Below are positions 23,133 to 36,200 of a DNA stretch of 64,000 nt, piece after piece (the first letter of the stretch is position 1; every line of letters starts with the position of its first letter). The position numbers and the translations under genes are program-made. The notes beneath the pieces were generated by a model. The model was not told the origin of the DNA, made no database searches, and saw nothing but the letters and a program-made list of their open reading frames with translations. Source of the stretch: Coriaria nepalensis (lineage: Eukaryota > Streptophyta > Magnoliopsida > Cucurbitales > Coriariaceae); assembly GCA_027186245.1 (NCBI GenBank), contig CP114481.1:49755501-49819500 (forward strand), written 5' to 3'.

Positions 23133-23879
23133 TTTAACCTTAAAATCATTTCAATCAGTCATTTCAAGTCAATAACTTATTTCAAAGCAAGTCGAATGAA
23201 TTCTAGTTTTGCACTACAGACACAACTTTTGTGCATAACTTGCAAATGATCATTGCAAGGAAAGTGTGCATTCGTTTAAAATAAAAATCATTTCAATGAG
23301 TCATTTCAAGTCAATAACTTATTTCAAAGCAAGTCGAACGAATTCTAGTTTTCCACTACAAACACAACTTTTGTGCATAACTTGCAAATGATCAATGCAA
23401 GGAAAGTGTGCATTCGTTTAACCTTAAAATCACTTCAATGAGTCATTTCAAGTCAATATCATATTTCAAAGCAATTCGAACGAATTCTAGTTTTGCACTA
23501 CAAACACAACTTTTGTGCATAACATGCAAATGATCATTGCAAGGAAAGTGTGCATTCTTTTAACCTTAAAATCATTTCAATGAGTTATTTCAGGTCAATA
23601 ACTTATTTCAAAGCAAGTCGAATGAATTCTAGTTTTGCACTACAGACACAACTTTCGTGCATAACTTGCAAATGATCATTGCAAGGAAAGTGTGCATTCG
23701 TTTAAAATTAAAATCATTTCAATGAGTCATTTCAAGTCAATAACTTATTTCGAAGCAAGTCGAAAGAATTCTCGTTTTGCAGTACAAACACAACTTTTGT
23801 GCATAACATGCAAATGATCAATGCAAGGAAAGTGTGCATTCGTTTAAAATTAAAATCACTTCAATGAGTCATTTCAAGT

Positions 23880-24020
23880 CAATATCATATTTCAAAGCAA
23901 TTCGAACGAATTTTAGTTGTGCACTATAGACACAACTTTTGTGCATAACTTGCAAATGATCATTGCAAGGAGCGTGTGCATTCGTTTAAAATTAAAATCA
24001 TTTCAATGAGTCATTTCAAG
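23880..24020 (+). repeat. Chimeric monomer at a one-monomer loss
   Basis: Relative to 19,760-20,000 this locus lacks one monomer. An AATATCATATTTC monomer runs directly into TTTTAGTTGTGCACTATAGAC and then GGAGCGTGTGC. At the older locus these are separated by the TTTCATAGCAAGTCG monomer. The offset between the two regions changes from 29 to 28 monomers across this point, as expected from unequal exchange or deletion of exactly one unit. Confidence 0.68.
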
Positions 24021-24105
24021 TCAATAACTAATTTCAAAGCAATTCGAACGAATTCTAGTTTTGCACTATAGACACAAGTTTTCTGCATAACTTGCAAATG
24101 ATCAT

Positions 24106-24940
24106 CGCAAGGAAAGTGTGCATTCGTTTAACCTTAAAATCATTTCAATGAGTCATTTCAAGTAAATAACTTATTTCAAAGCAAGTCGAACGAATTCTAG
24201 TTGTGCACTATAGACACAACTTTTGTGCATAACTTGCAAATGATCATCGCAAGGAAAGTGTGCATTCGTTTAACCTTAAAATCATTTCAATGAGTCATTT
24301 CAAGTCAATAACTAATTTCAAAGCAATTCGAACGAATTCTATTTTTGCATTTTAAAAACAAGTTTTGTGCATAACTTGCAAATGATCATTCCAAGGAAAG
24401 TGTGCATTCATTTAACCTTAAAATCATTTCAATCAGTCATTTCAAGTAAATATCATATTTCAAAGCAATTCGAACGAACTCTATTTTTGCACTACAAACA
24501 CAACTTTTGTGCCTAACTTGCAAATGATCATTCCAAGGAAAGTGTGCATTCATTTAACCTTAAAATCATTTCAATCAGTCATTTCAAGTCAATAACTTAT
24601 TTCAAAGCAAGTCGAATGAATTCTAGTTTTGCACTACAGACACAACTTTCGTTCATAACTTGCAAATGATCATTGCAAGGAGAGTGTGCATTCGTTTAAA
24701 ATTAAAATCACTTCAATGAGTCATTTCAAGTCAATATCATATTTCAAAGCAATTCGAACGAATTTTAGTTTTGCACTACAAACACAACTTTTGTGCATAA
24801 CATGCAAATGATCATTGTAAGGAAAGTGTGCATTCTTTTAACCTTAAAATCATTTCAATGAGTCATTTCAAGTCAATAACGTTTTTCAAAGCAAGTCGAA
24901 TGAATTCTAGGTTTGCACTACAAACACAACTTTTGTGCAT
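24106..24940 (+). repeat. Block repeated from 20.1 kb (copy 2)
   Basis: This is the second copy of the CTAGTTGTGC, GAACGAACTC, TTTTGTGCCTAAC monomer series. It carries a private change, GCATTTTAAAAACAAG at about 24,347 in place of GCACTACAAAAACAAG. A similar TTTTAAAAAC form is otherwise seen only in domain C beyond 59 kb. Confidence 0.78.
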
Positions 24941-27190
24941 AACTTGCAAATGATCATTGCAAGGAAAGTGTGCATTCGTTTAACTTTAAAATCATTTCAA
25001 TGAGTCATTTCAAGTCAATAACTAATTTCAAAGCAATTCGAACGAATTCTAATTTTGGACTACAGACACAACTTTTGTGCATAACTTGCAAATGATCATC
25101 GCAAGGAAAGTGTGCATTCGTTTAACGTTAAAATCATTTCAATGAGTCATTTCAAGTCAATAACTAATTTCAAAGCAATTCGAACGAATTCTATTTTTGC
25201 ACAACAAAAACAAGTTTTGTGCATAACTTGCATATGATCATTCCAAGGAAAGTGTGCATTCATTTAACCTTAAAATCATTTCAATCAGTCCTTTAAAGTA
25301 AATATCATATTTCAAAGCAATCCGAAAGAATTCTATTTTTGCACTACAAAAACAAGTTTTGTGCATAACTTGCAAATGATCATTGCAAGGAAAGTGTGCA
25401 TTCGTTTAACCTTAAAATCATTTCAATGAGTCATTTCAAGTCAATAACGTTTTTCAAAGCAAGTCGAATGAATTCTGGGTTTGCACTACAAACACAACTT
25501 TTGTGCATAACTTGCAAATGATCATTGCAAGGAAAGTGTGCATTCGTTTAACCTTAAAATCATTTCAATGAGTCATTTCAAGTCAATAACTAATTTCAAA
25601 GCAATTCGAACGAATTCTAATTTTGGACTACAGACACAACTTTTGTGCATAACTTGCAAATGATCATCGCAAGGAAAGTGTGCATTCGTTTAACCTTAAA
25701 ATCATTTCAATGAGTCATTTCAAGTCAATAACTAATTTCAAAGCAATTCGAACGAATTCTATTTTTGCACAACAAAAACAAGTTTTGTGCATAACTTGCA
25801 TATGATCATTCCAAGGAAAGTGTGCATTCATTTAACCTTAAAATCATTTCAATTAGTCCTTTCAAGTAAATATCATATTTCAAAGCAATTCGAACGAATT
25901 CTATTTTTGCACTACAAACACAACTTTTGTGCATAACTTGCAAATGATCATTGCAAAGAAAGTGTGCATTCGTTTAACCTTAAAATTATATCAATGAGTC
26001 ATTTCAAGTCAATAACTTTTTTCAAAGCAAGTCGAATGAATTCTCGTTTTGCACTACAGACACAACTTTTGTGCATAACTTGCAAATGATCACTGCAAGG
26101 AAAGTGTTCATTCTTTTAACCTTAAAATCATTTCAGTGAGTCATTTCAAGTCAATAAATTATTTCAAAGCAAGTCGAACGAATTCTAGTTTTCCACTACA
26201 AACACAACTTTTGTGCATAACTTGCATATGATCATTGCAAGGAAAGTGTGCATTCGTTTAACCTTAAAATCATTTCAATGAGTCATTTCAAGTCAATAAC
26301 TTATTTCGAAGCAAGTCGAAAGAATTCTAGTTTTGCACTACAGACACAACTTTGGTGCATAACTTGCAAATGATCATTGCAAGGAAAGTGTGCATTCGTT
26401 TAACCTTAAAATCATTTCAATTAGTCATTTCAAGTCAATCACTAATTTAAAAGCAATTCGACCGAATTTTATTTTTGCACCGCAAACACAAGTTTTGTGC
26501 ATAACTTGCAAATGATCATTGCAAGGAAAGTTTGCATTCGTTTAACCTTAAAATCATTTCAATGAGTCATTTCAAGTCAATAACTTTTTTCAAAGCAAGT
26601 CGAATGAATTCTAGTTTTGCACTACAGACACAACTTTTGTGCATAACTTGCAAATGATCATTGCAAGGAAAGTGTGCATTCTTTTAACCTTAAAATCATT
26701 TCAGTGAGTCATTTCAAGTCAATAAATTATTTCAAAGCAAGTCGAACGAATTCTGGTTTTGGACTACAAACACAACTTTTGTGCATAACTTGCAAATGAT
26801 CATTGCAAGGAAAGTGTGCATTCGTTTAAAATTAAAATCATTTCAATGAGTCATTTCAAGTCAATAACTTATTTCGAAGCAAGTCGAAAGAATTCTAGTT
26901 TTGCACTACAGACACAACTTTGGTGCATAACTTGCAAATGATCATTGCAAGGAAAGTGTGCATTCGTTTAACCTTAAAATCATTTCAACTAGTCATTTCA
27001 AGTCAATCACTAATTTCAAAGCAATTTGAACGAATTTTATTTTTGCACTACAAACACAAGTTTTGTGCATAACATGCAAATGATCATTCCAAGGAAAGTG
27101 TGCACTCATTTAACCTTAAAATAATTTCAATCAGTCCTTTCAAGTAAATATCATATTTCAAAGCAATTCGAACGAATTCTATTTTTGCAC
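24880..27190 (+). repeat. 17-mer HOR, copy 1 (2,414 bp period)
   Basis: Seventeen monomers recur at an offset of exactly 2,414 bp (17 x 142). Shared markers are GAATTCTGGG (25,471 and 27,885), TCCGAA (25,321 and 27,735), TTCTCGTTTTGC (26,041 and 28,455), CAATAAATTATTTC, TTTGGTGCATAAC and AATTTTATTTTTGC. Within copy 1 there are private changes such as GTGTTCATTC near 26,106. Confidence 0.85.
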
Positions 27191-27289
27191 TACAAAAAAA
27201 AGTTTTGTGCATAACTTGCAAATGATCATTGCAAGGAAAGTGTGCATTCATTTAACCTTAAAATCATTTCAATGAGTCATTTCAAGTCA

Positions 27290-29615
27290 ATAACGTTTTT
27301 CAAAGCAAGTCGAATGAATTCTGGGTTTGCACTACAAACACAACTTTTGTGCATAACTTGCAAATGATCATTGCAAGGAAAGTGTGCATTCGTTTAACCT
27401 TAAAATCATTTCAATGAGTCATTTCAAGTCAATAACTAATTTCAAAGCAATTCGAACGAATTCTAATTTTGGACTACAGACACAACTTTTGTGCATAACT
27501 TGCAAATGATCATCGCAAGGAAAGTGTGCATTCGTTTAACCTTAAAATCATTTCAATGAGTCATTTCAAGTCAATAACTAATTTCAAAGCAATTCGAACG
27601 AATTCTATTTTTGCACAACAAAAACAAGTTTTGTGCATAACTTGCATATGATCATTCCAAGGAAAGTGTGCATTCATTTAACCTTAAAATCATTTCAATC
27701 AGTCCTTTCAAGTAAATATCATATTTCAAAGCAATCCGAACGAATTCTATTTTTGCACTACAAAAACAAGTTTTGTGCATAACTTGCAAATGATCATTGC
27801 AAGGAAAGTGTGCATTCGTTTAACCTTAAAATCATTTCAATGAGTCATTTCAAGTCAATAACGTTTTTCAAAGCAAGTCGAATGAATTCTGGGTTTGCAC
27901 TACAAACACAACTTTTGTGCATAACTTGCAAATGATCATTGCAAGGAAAGTGTGCATTCGTTTAACCTTAAAATCATTTCAATGAGTCATTTCAAGTCAA
28001 TAACTAATTTCAAAGCAATTCGAATGAATTCTAATTTTGGACTACAGACACAACTTTTGTGCATAACTTGCAAATGATCATCGGAAGGAAAGTGTGCATT
28101 CGTTTAACCTTAAAATCATTTCAATGAGTCATTTCAAGTCAATAACTAATTTCAAAGCAATTCGAACGAATTCTATTTTTGCACAACAAAAACAAGTTTT
28201 GTGCATAACTTGCATATGATCATTCCAAGGAAAGTGTGCATTCATTTAACCTTAAAATCATTTCAATCAGTCCTTTCAAGTAAATATCATATTTCAAAGC
28301 AATTCGAACGAATTCTATTTTTGCACTACAAACACAACTTTTGTGCATAACTTGCAAATGATCATTGCAAAGAAAGTGTGCATTCGTTTAACCTTAAAAT
28401 CATATCAATGAGTCATTTCAAGTCAATAACTTTTTTCAAAGCAAGTCGAATGAATTCTCGTTTTGCACTACAGACACAACTTTTGTGCATAACTTGCAAA
28501 TGATCACTGCAAGGAAAGTGTGCATTCTTTTAACCTTAAAATCATTTCAGTGAGTCATTTCAAGTCAATAAATTATTTCAAAGCAAGTCGAACGAATTCT
28601 AGTTTTCCACTACAAACACAACTTTTGTGCATAACTTGCATATGATCATGGCAAGGAAAGTGTGCATTCGTTTAACCTTAAAATCATTTCAATGAGTCAT
28701 TTCAAGTCAATAACTTATTTCGAAGCAAGTCGAAAGAATTCTAGTTTTGCACTACAGACACAACTTTGGTGCATAACTTGCAAATGATCATTGCAAGGAA
28801 AGAGTGCATTCGTTTAACCTTAAAATCATTTCAATTAGTCATTTCAAGTCAATCACTAATTTAAAAGCAATTCGAACGAATTTTATTTTTGCACCACAAA
28901 CACAAGTTTTGTGCATAACTTGCAAATGATCATTGCAAGGAAAGTTTGCATTCGTTTAACCTTAAAATCATTTCAATGAGTCATTTCAAGTCAATAACTT
29001 TTTTCAAAGCAAGTCGAATGAATTCTAGTTTTGCACTACAGACACAACTTTTGTGCATAACTTGCAAATGATCATTGCAAGGAAAGTGTGCATTCTTTTA
29101 ACCTTAAAATCATTTCAGTGAGTCATTTCAAGTCAATAAATTATTTCAAAGCAAGTCGAACGAATTCTGGTTTTGGACTACAAACACAACTTTTGTGCAT
29201 AACTTGCAAATGATCATTGCAAGGAAAGTGTGCATTCGTTTAAAATTAAAATCATTTCAATGAGTCATTTCAAGTCAATAACTTATTTCGAAGCATTTCG
29301 AAGCAAGTCGAAAGAATTCTAGTTTTGCACTACAGACACAACTTTGGTGCATAACTTGTAAATGATCATTGCAAGGAAAGTGTGCATTCGTTTAACCTTA
29401 AAATCATTTCAATTAGTCATTTCAAGTCAATCACTAATTTCAAAGCAATTTGAACGAATTTTATTTTTGCACTACAAACACAAGTTTTGTGCATAACATG
29501 CAAATGATCCTTCCAAGGAAAGTGTGCATTCATTTAACCTTAAAATCATTTCAATCAGTCCTTTCAAGTAAATATCATATTTCAAAGCAATTCGAACGAA
29601 TTCCATTTTTGCAGT
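27290..29615 (+). repeat. 17-mer HOR, copy 2
   Basis: This is the second copy of the 17-mer. Its early part (27,290-27,720) and the next four monomers repeat each other at 568 bp (GAATTCTGGG at 27,317 and 27,885), a nested 4-mer duplication. The offset to copy 1 grows from 2,414 to 2,424 after a 10-bp duplication near 29,290. Similarity at this spacing ends near 29,615. Confidence 0.82.
29286..29307 (+). repeat. 10-bp tandem duplication inside a monomer
   Basis: The normal ATTTCGAAGCAAGTCG reads here as two consecutive TTTCGAAGCA units, making this monomer 152 bp. The matching monomer in HOR copy 1 (about 26,870) is normal, so the insertion arose after the 17-mer was duplicated. It is the only insertion needed to explain the register of the whole window. 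Confidence 0.92.
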
Positions 29616-30450
29616 ACAAACACAACTTTTGTGCATAACTTGCAAATGATCATTGCAAAGAAAGTGTGCTTTCGTTTAACCTTAAAATAATTTCAATGAG
29701 TCATTTCAAGTCAATAACTTATTTCAAAGCAAGTCGAATGAAATCTAGTTTTGCACTACAGACACAACTTTCGTGCATAACTTGCAAATGATCATTGCAA
29801 GGAAAGTGTGCATTCGTTTAAAATTAAAATCATTTCAATGAGTCATTTCAAGTCAATAACTTATTTCAAAGCAAGTCGAATGAATGCTTGTTTTCCACTA
29901 CAGACACAACTTTGGTGCATAACTTGCAAATGATCATTGCAAGGAAAGTGTGCATTTGTTTAACCTTAAAATCATTTCAACTAGTCATTTCAAGTCAATC
30001 ACTAATTTCAAAGCAATTTGAACGAATTTTATTTTTGCACTACAAACACAAGTTTTGTGCATAACATGCAAATGATCATTCCAAGGAAAGTGTGCATTCA
30101 TTTAACCTTAAAATCATTTCAATCAGTCCTTTCAAGTAAATATCATATTTCAAAGCAATTCGAACGAATTCCATTTTTGCACTACAAACACAACTTTTGT
30201 GCATAACTTGCAAATGATCATTGCAAAGAAAGTGTGCTTTCGTTTAACCTTAAATTAATTTCAATGAGTCATTGCAAGTCAATAACTTATTTCAAAGCAA
30301 GTCAAATGAAATCTAGTTTTGCACTACAGACACAACTTTCGTGCATAACTTGCAAATGATCATTGCAAGGAAAGTGTGCATTCGTTTAAAATTAAAATCA
30401 TTTCAATGAGTCATTTCAAGTCAATAACTTATTTCAAAGCAAGTCGAATG
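29410..30450 (+). repeat. 568-bp (4-mer) duplication
   Basis: The monomer series with AATTTGAACGAATTTTATTTTT, ACATGCAAATGATC, CAGTCCTTTCAAG, GAATTCCATTTTTGC, GTGTGCTTTCG and GAAATCTAG occurs at about 29,440-29,850 and again 568 bp later. The two copies differ at scattered bases (GATCCTTCC versus GATCATTCC, GCAGTAC versus GCACTAC). Confidence 0.83.
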
Positions 30451-31899
30451 AATTCTTGTTTTCCACTACAAACATAACTTTTGTGCATAACTTGCAAATG
30501 ATTAATGCAAGGAAAGTGTGCATTCGTTTAACCTTAAAATCACTTCAATGAGTCATTTCAAGTCAATATCATATTTCAAAGCAATTCGAACGAATTCTAG
30601 TTTTGCACTACAAACACAACTTTTGTGCATAACATGCAAATGATCATTGCAAGGAAAGTGTGCATTCTTTTAACCTTAAAATCATTTCAATGAGTCATTT
30701 CAAGTTAATAACTTATTTCGAAGCAAATCGAATGTATTCTTGTTTTGCACTACAGACACAACTTCCGTTCATAACTTGCAAATGATCATTGCAAGGAGAG
30801 TTTGCATTCGTTTAAAATTAAAATCATTTCAATGAGTCATTCCAAGTCAATAACTAATTTTAAAGCAATTCGAACGAATTCTATTTTTGCACTACAAAAA
30901 CAAGTTTTGTGCATAACTTGCAAATGATCATTCCAAGGAAAGTGTGCATTCATTTAACCTTAAAATCAGTTCAATCAGTCATTTCAAGTAAATATCATAT
31001 TTCAAAGCAATTCGAACGAATTCTATTTTTCCACTACAGACATAACATTTGTGCATAACTTGCAAATGATCATTGCAAGGAAAGTGTGCATTCGTTTAAC
31101 CTTAAAATCATTTCAATGAGTCATTTGAAGTCAATAACGTTTTTCAAAGCAAGTCGAATGAATTCTAGGTTTGCACTACAGACACAACTTTTGTGCATAA
31201 CTTGCAAATGATCATTGCAAGGAAGGTGTGCATTCGTTTAACCTTAAAATCATTTCAATGAGTCATTTCAAGTCAATAACTAATTTCAAAGCAATTCGAA
31301 CGAATTCTAGTTTTGCACTACAGACACAACTTTTGTGCATAACTTGCAAATGATCATCGCAAGGAAAGTGTGCATTCGTTTAACCTTAAAATCATTTCAA
31401 TGAGTCATTTCAAGTCAATAACTAATTTCAAAGCAATTCGAACGAATTCTATTTTTGCACTACAAAAACAAGTTTTGTGCATAACTTGCAAATGATCATT
31501 CCAAGGAAAGTGTGCATTCATTTAACCTTAAAATCATTTCAATCAGTCATTTCAAGTAAATATCCTATTTCAAAGCAATTCGAACGAATTCTATTTTTGC
31601 ACTACAAACACAACTTTTGTGCATAACTTGCAAATGATCAATGCAAGGAAAGTGTGTATTCGTTTAACCTTAAAATGATTTCAATTAGTCATTTCAAGTC
31701 AATAACTTATTTCGAAGTGATTCGAACGAATTCTATTTTTGCACTACAAACACAAGTTTTGTGCATAACTTGCAAATGATCATTCTAAGGAAAGTGTGCA
31801 TTCATTTAACCTTAAAATCATTTCAATCAGTCATTTCAAGCCAATATCATATTTCAAAGCAATTCGAACGAATTCTGTTTTCGCACTACAAACACAACT

Positions 31900-32345
31900 T
31901 TTGTGAATAACTTGCAAATAATCATTGCAAGGAAAGCGTCCATTTATTTAACCTTAAAATCATTTAAATGAGTCATTTCAAGTCAATAACTTATTTCAAA
32001 GCAAGTTGAACGAATTCTAGTTTTGCACTACAAACAAAAGTTTTGTGCATAACTTGCAAATGATCAATGCAAGGAAAGTGTCCATTTGTTTAACCTTAAA
32101 ATCATTTAAATGAGTCATTTCAAGTCAATAACTTATTTCAAAACAAGTCGAACGAATTCTAGTTTTACACTACAAACAAAAGTTTTGTGCATAACTTGCA
32201 ATTGATCAATGCAAGGAAAGTGTCCATTCGTTTAACCTTAAAATCATTTAAATGAGTCATTTCAAGTCAATAACTTATTTCAAAGCAAGTCTAACGAATT
32301 CTAGTTTTGCACTACCAACAAAAGTTTTGTTCATAACACGGAAAT
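31900..32345 (+). repeat. Local run of GTCCATT / TTTAAATGAG monomers
   Basis: Three consecutive monomers carry GTCCATT, ATCATTTAAATGAG, and CTAGTTTTGCAC or CTAGTTTTACAC followed by CAACAAAAG. Related pairs occur at about 35,340-35,600 and 42,150-42,400. The run looks like a single-monomer expansion of this subtype at the start of domain B. A one-base deletion (AATAATTATT for AATAACTTATT) follows at about 32,415. Confidence 0.75.
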
Positions 32346-33299
32346 GATCATTGTAAGGAAAGTGTGCCTTCTTTTAACCTAAAAATCATTTCAATGAGTC
32401 ATTACAAGTCAATAATTATTTCAAAGCAAGTCGAACGAATTCTAGTTTTCCACTACAAACACAACTTTTGTGCATAACTTGCAAATGATCATTGCAAGGA
32501 AAGTGTGCATTCGTTTAACCTTAAAATCATTTCAATGAGTCATTTCAAGTCAATAACTAATTTCAAAGCAATTCGAACGAATTCTAGTTTTGCACTACAG
32601 ACACAACTTTTGTGCATAACTTGCAAATGATTATTGCAAGGAAAGTGTGCATTCGTTTGACCTTAAAATCATTTCAATCAGTCATTTTAAGTCAATAACT
32701 TATTTAAAAGCAATTCGAACGAATTCTATTTTTGCACTACAGACAAAAGTTTTGTGCATAACTTTCAAATGTTCAATGCAAGGAAAGTGTGCATTCGTTT
32801 AAAATTAAAATCATTTCAATGAGTCATTTCAAGTAAATAACTTATTTCAAAGCAAGTCGAACGAATTCTAGTTTTGCACTACAGACACAACTTTTGTGCA
32901 TAACTTGCAAATGATCATTGCAAGGAAAGTGTGCATTCGTTTAACCTTAAAATCATTTCAATCAGTCATTTTAAGTTAATAACTTATTTAAAAGCAATTC
33001 GAACGAATTCTATTTTTGCACTACAGACACAAGTTTTGTGCATAACTTCCACATGATCATTGCAAGGAAGGTGTGCATTCGTTTAACCTTAAAATCATTT
33101 CAATCAGTCATTTTAAGTCAATAACTTATTTCAAAGCAATTCGAACGAATTCTATTTTTGCACTACAAATACAACTTTTGTGCATAACTTGCAAATGATC
33201 ATTGCAAAGAAAGTGTGCATTCGTTTAACCTTAAAATCATTTCAATGAGTCATTTCAAGTCAATAACTTTTTTCAAAGCAAGTCGAATAAATTCTAGTT

Positions 33300-36200
33300 T
33301 TGCACTACAGATACAACTTTTGTTCATAACTTGCAAATGGTCATCGCAAGAAAAGTGTGCATTCGTTTAACCTTAAAATCATTTCAATGTGTCATTTCCA
33401 TCCAATAACTAATTTCAAAGCAAGTCGAACGAATTGTATTTTTGCACTACAAAAACAAGTTTTGTGCATAACTTGCAAATGATCATTCCAAGGAAAGTGT
33501 ACATTCATTTAACCTTAAAATCTTTTCAATCAGTCATTTCAAGTAAATATCATATTTCAAAGCAATTCGAACGAATTCTATTTTTGCACTACAAACACAA
33601 CTTTTGTGCATAACTTGCCAATGGTCATCGCAAGGAAACTGTGCATTCGTTTAACCTTAAAATCATTTCAATGTGTCATTTCAAGTCAATAACTAATTTC
33701 AAAGCAATTCGAACGAATTCTATTTTTGCACTACAAAAACAAGTTTTGTGCATAACTTGCAAACAATCATTCCAAGGAAAGTATGCATTCATTTAACCTT
33801 AAAATCATTTCAATCAGTCATTTCAAGTAAATATCATATTTCAAAGCAATTCGAACGAATTCTATTTTTGCACTACAAACACAACTTTTGTGCATAACTT
33901 GCGAATGATCATTGCAAGGAAAGTGTGCATTCGTTTAACATTAAAATCATTTCAATGAGTCATTTCAAGTCAATAACTAATTTCAAAGCAATTCGAACGA
34001 ATTCTAGTTTTGCACTACAGACACAACTTTTGTGCATAACTTGCAAATGATCATCGCAAGGAAAGTGTGCATTCGTTTAACCTTAAAATCATTTCAATGA
34101 GTCATTTCAAGTCAATAATTAATTTCAAAGCAATTCGAATAAATTCTATTTTTGCACTACAAAAACAAGTTTTGTGCATAACTTGCAAATGATCATTCCA
34201 AGGAAAGTGTGCATTCATTTAACCTTAAAATCATTTCAATCAGTCATTTCAAGTAAATATCATATTTCAAAGCAATTCGAACGAATTCTATTTTTGCACT
34301 ACAAACACAAGTTTTGTGCATAACTTGTAAATGATCATCGCAAGGAAAGTGTGGATTCGTTTAACCTTAAAATCATTTCAATGAGTCATTTCAAGTCAAT
34401 AACTTATTTCAAAGCAATTCGGACGAAATCTATTTTTGCACTACAAACACAAGTTTTGTGCATAACTTGCAAATGATCATTGCAAGGAAAGTGTGCATTC
34501 ATTTGACCTTAAAATCAGTTCAATCAGTCATTTCAAGTCAATAACTTATTTCGAAGCAATTCGAACGAATTCTATTTTTGCACTACAAACACAAGTTTTG
34601 TGCATAACTTGCAAATGATCATTCCAAGGAAAGTGTGCATTCATTTGACCTTAAAATCATTTCAATCAGTCATTTCAAGTTAATATCATATTTCAAAGCA
34701 ATTCGAACGAATTCTATTTTTGCAGTACACCACAACTTTTGTGAATAACTTGCGAATAATCATTGCAAGGAAGTGTCGATTTGTTTAACCGCAAAATCAT
34801 TTAAATGAGTCATTTCAAGCCAATAACTTATTTCAAAGCAAGTCGAACGAATTCTAGTTTTGCACTACCAACAAAAGTTTCGTGCATAACATGCAAATGA
34901 TCATTGCAAGGAAAGTGTGCATTCATTTAACCTTAAAATCATTTCAATGAGTCATTTCAGGTCAATAACATATTTCAGAGCAATTCGAACGAAGTCTATT
35001 TTTGCAGTACTAACACAATTTTTGTGCATAACTTTCACATGATCATTGCAAGGAAAGTGTGCATTCTTTTAACCTTAATATCAGTTCAATCAGTCATTTT
35101 AAGTCAATAACTTATTTCAAAGCAATTCGAACGAATTCAATTTTTGCACTACAAACACAACTTTTGAGCATAACATGCAAATGATCAATGCAAGGAAAGC
35201 GTGCATTCGTTTAAAATTAAAATCATTTCAATGAGTCATTTCAAGTCAATATCATATTTCAAAGCAATTCGAACGAATTCTGTTTTTGCACTATAGACAC
35301 AACTTTTGTGAATAACTTGCAAATGATCATTGCAAGGAAAGCGTCCATTTGTTTAACCTTAAAATCATTTAAATGAGTCATTTCAACTCAATAACTTATT
35401 TCAAAGCAAGTCGAACGAATTCTAGTTTTGCACTACAAACAAAAGTTTTGTGCATAACTTGCAAATGATCAATGCATGGAAAGTGTCCATTCGTTTAACC
35501 TTAAAATCATTTAAATGAGTCATTTCAAGTCAATAACTTATTTCAAAGCAAGTCGAACGAATTCTAGTTTTGCACTACCAACAAAAGTTTTGTGTATAAC
35601 ACGCAAATGATCATTGTAAGGAAAGTGTGCATTCTTTTAACCTGAAAATCATTTCAATGAGTCATTACAAGTCAATAACTTATTTCAAAGCAAGTCGAAC
35701 GAATTTTCTTTTTGCACTACAAACACAAGTTTTGTGCGTAACTTGCAAATGATCATTGCAAGGGAAATGTGCATTCGTTTGACCTTAAAATCATTTCAAT
35801 AAGTCATTTTAAGTCAATAACTTATTTCAAAGCAATTCGAACGAATTCTATTTTTGCACTACAGACAGAAGTTTTGTGCATAACTTGCAAATGTTCAATG
35901 CAAGGAAAGTGTGTATTCGTTTAAAATTAAAATCATTTCAATGAGTCATTTCAAGTAAATAACTTATTTCAAAGCAAGTCGAACGAATTCTAGTTTTGCA
36001 CTACAGACACAACTTTTGTGCATAACTTGCGAATGATCATTGCAAGGAAAGTGTGCATTCGTTTAACCTTAAAATCATTTCAATGAGTCATGTCAGGTCA
36101 ATAACTTATTTCAAAGCAATTCGAACGAAGTCTATTTTTGCACTACAAACACAAGTTTTGTGCATAACTTCGACATGATCATTGCAGGGAAAGTGTGCAT

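Larger units (their letters stand above)
1..31000 (+). repeat. Domain A: GGAGAGTG / AACGTTTTTC monomer subtypes
   Basis: This stretch is defined by two subtypes. One reads TTTCGTTCATAAC followed by GGAGAGTG and TTTAAAATTAAAATC in place of the usual TTTAACCTTAAAATC. The other reads AACGTTTTTC with GAATTCTAGG. GGAGAGTG monomers recur from base 6 to about 30,790, and I saw none after that. The domain contains the 13-mer, 24-mer, 7-mer and 17-mer HOR blocks. No non-satellite sequence was seen in it. The right edge is gradual and placed only to about 1 kb. Confidence 0.7.
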
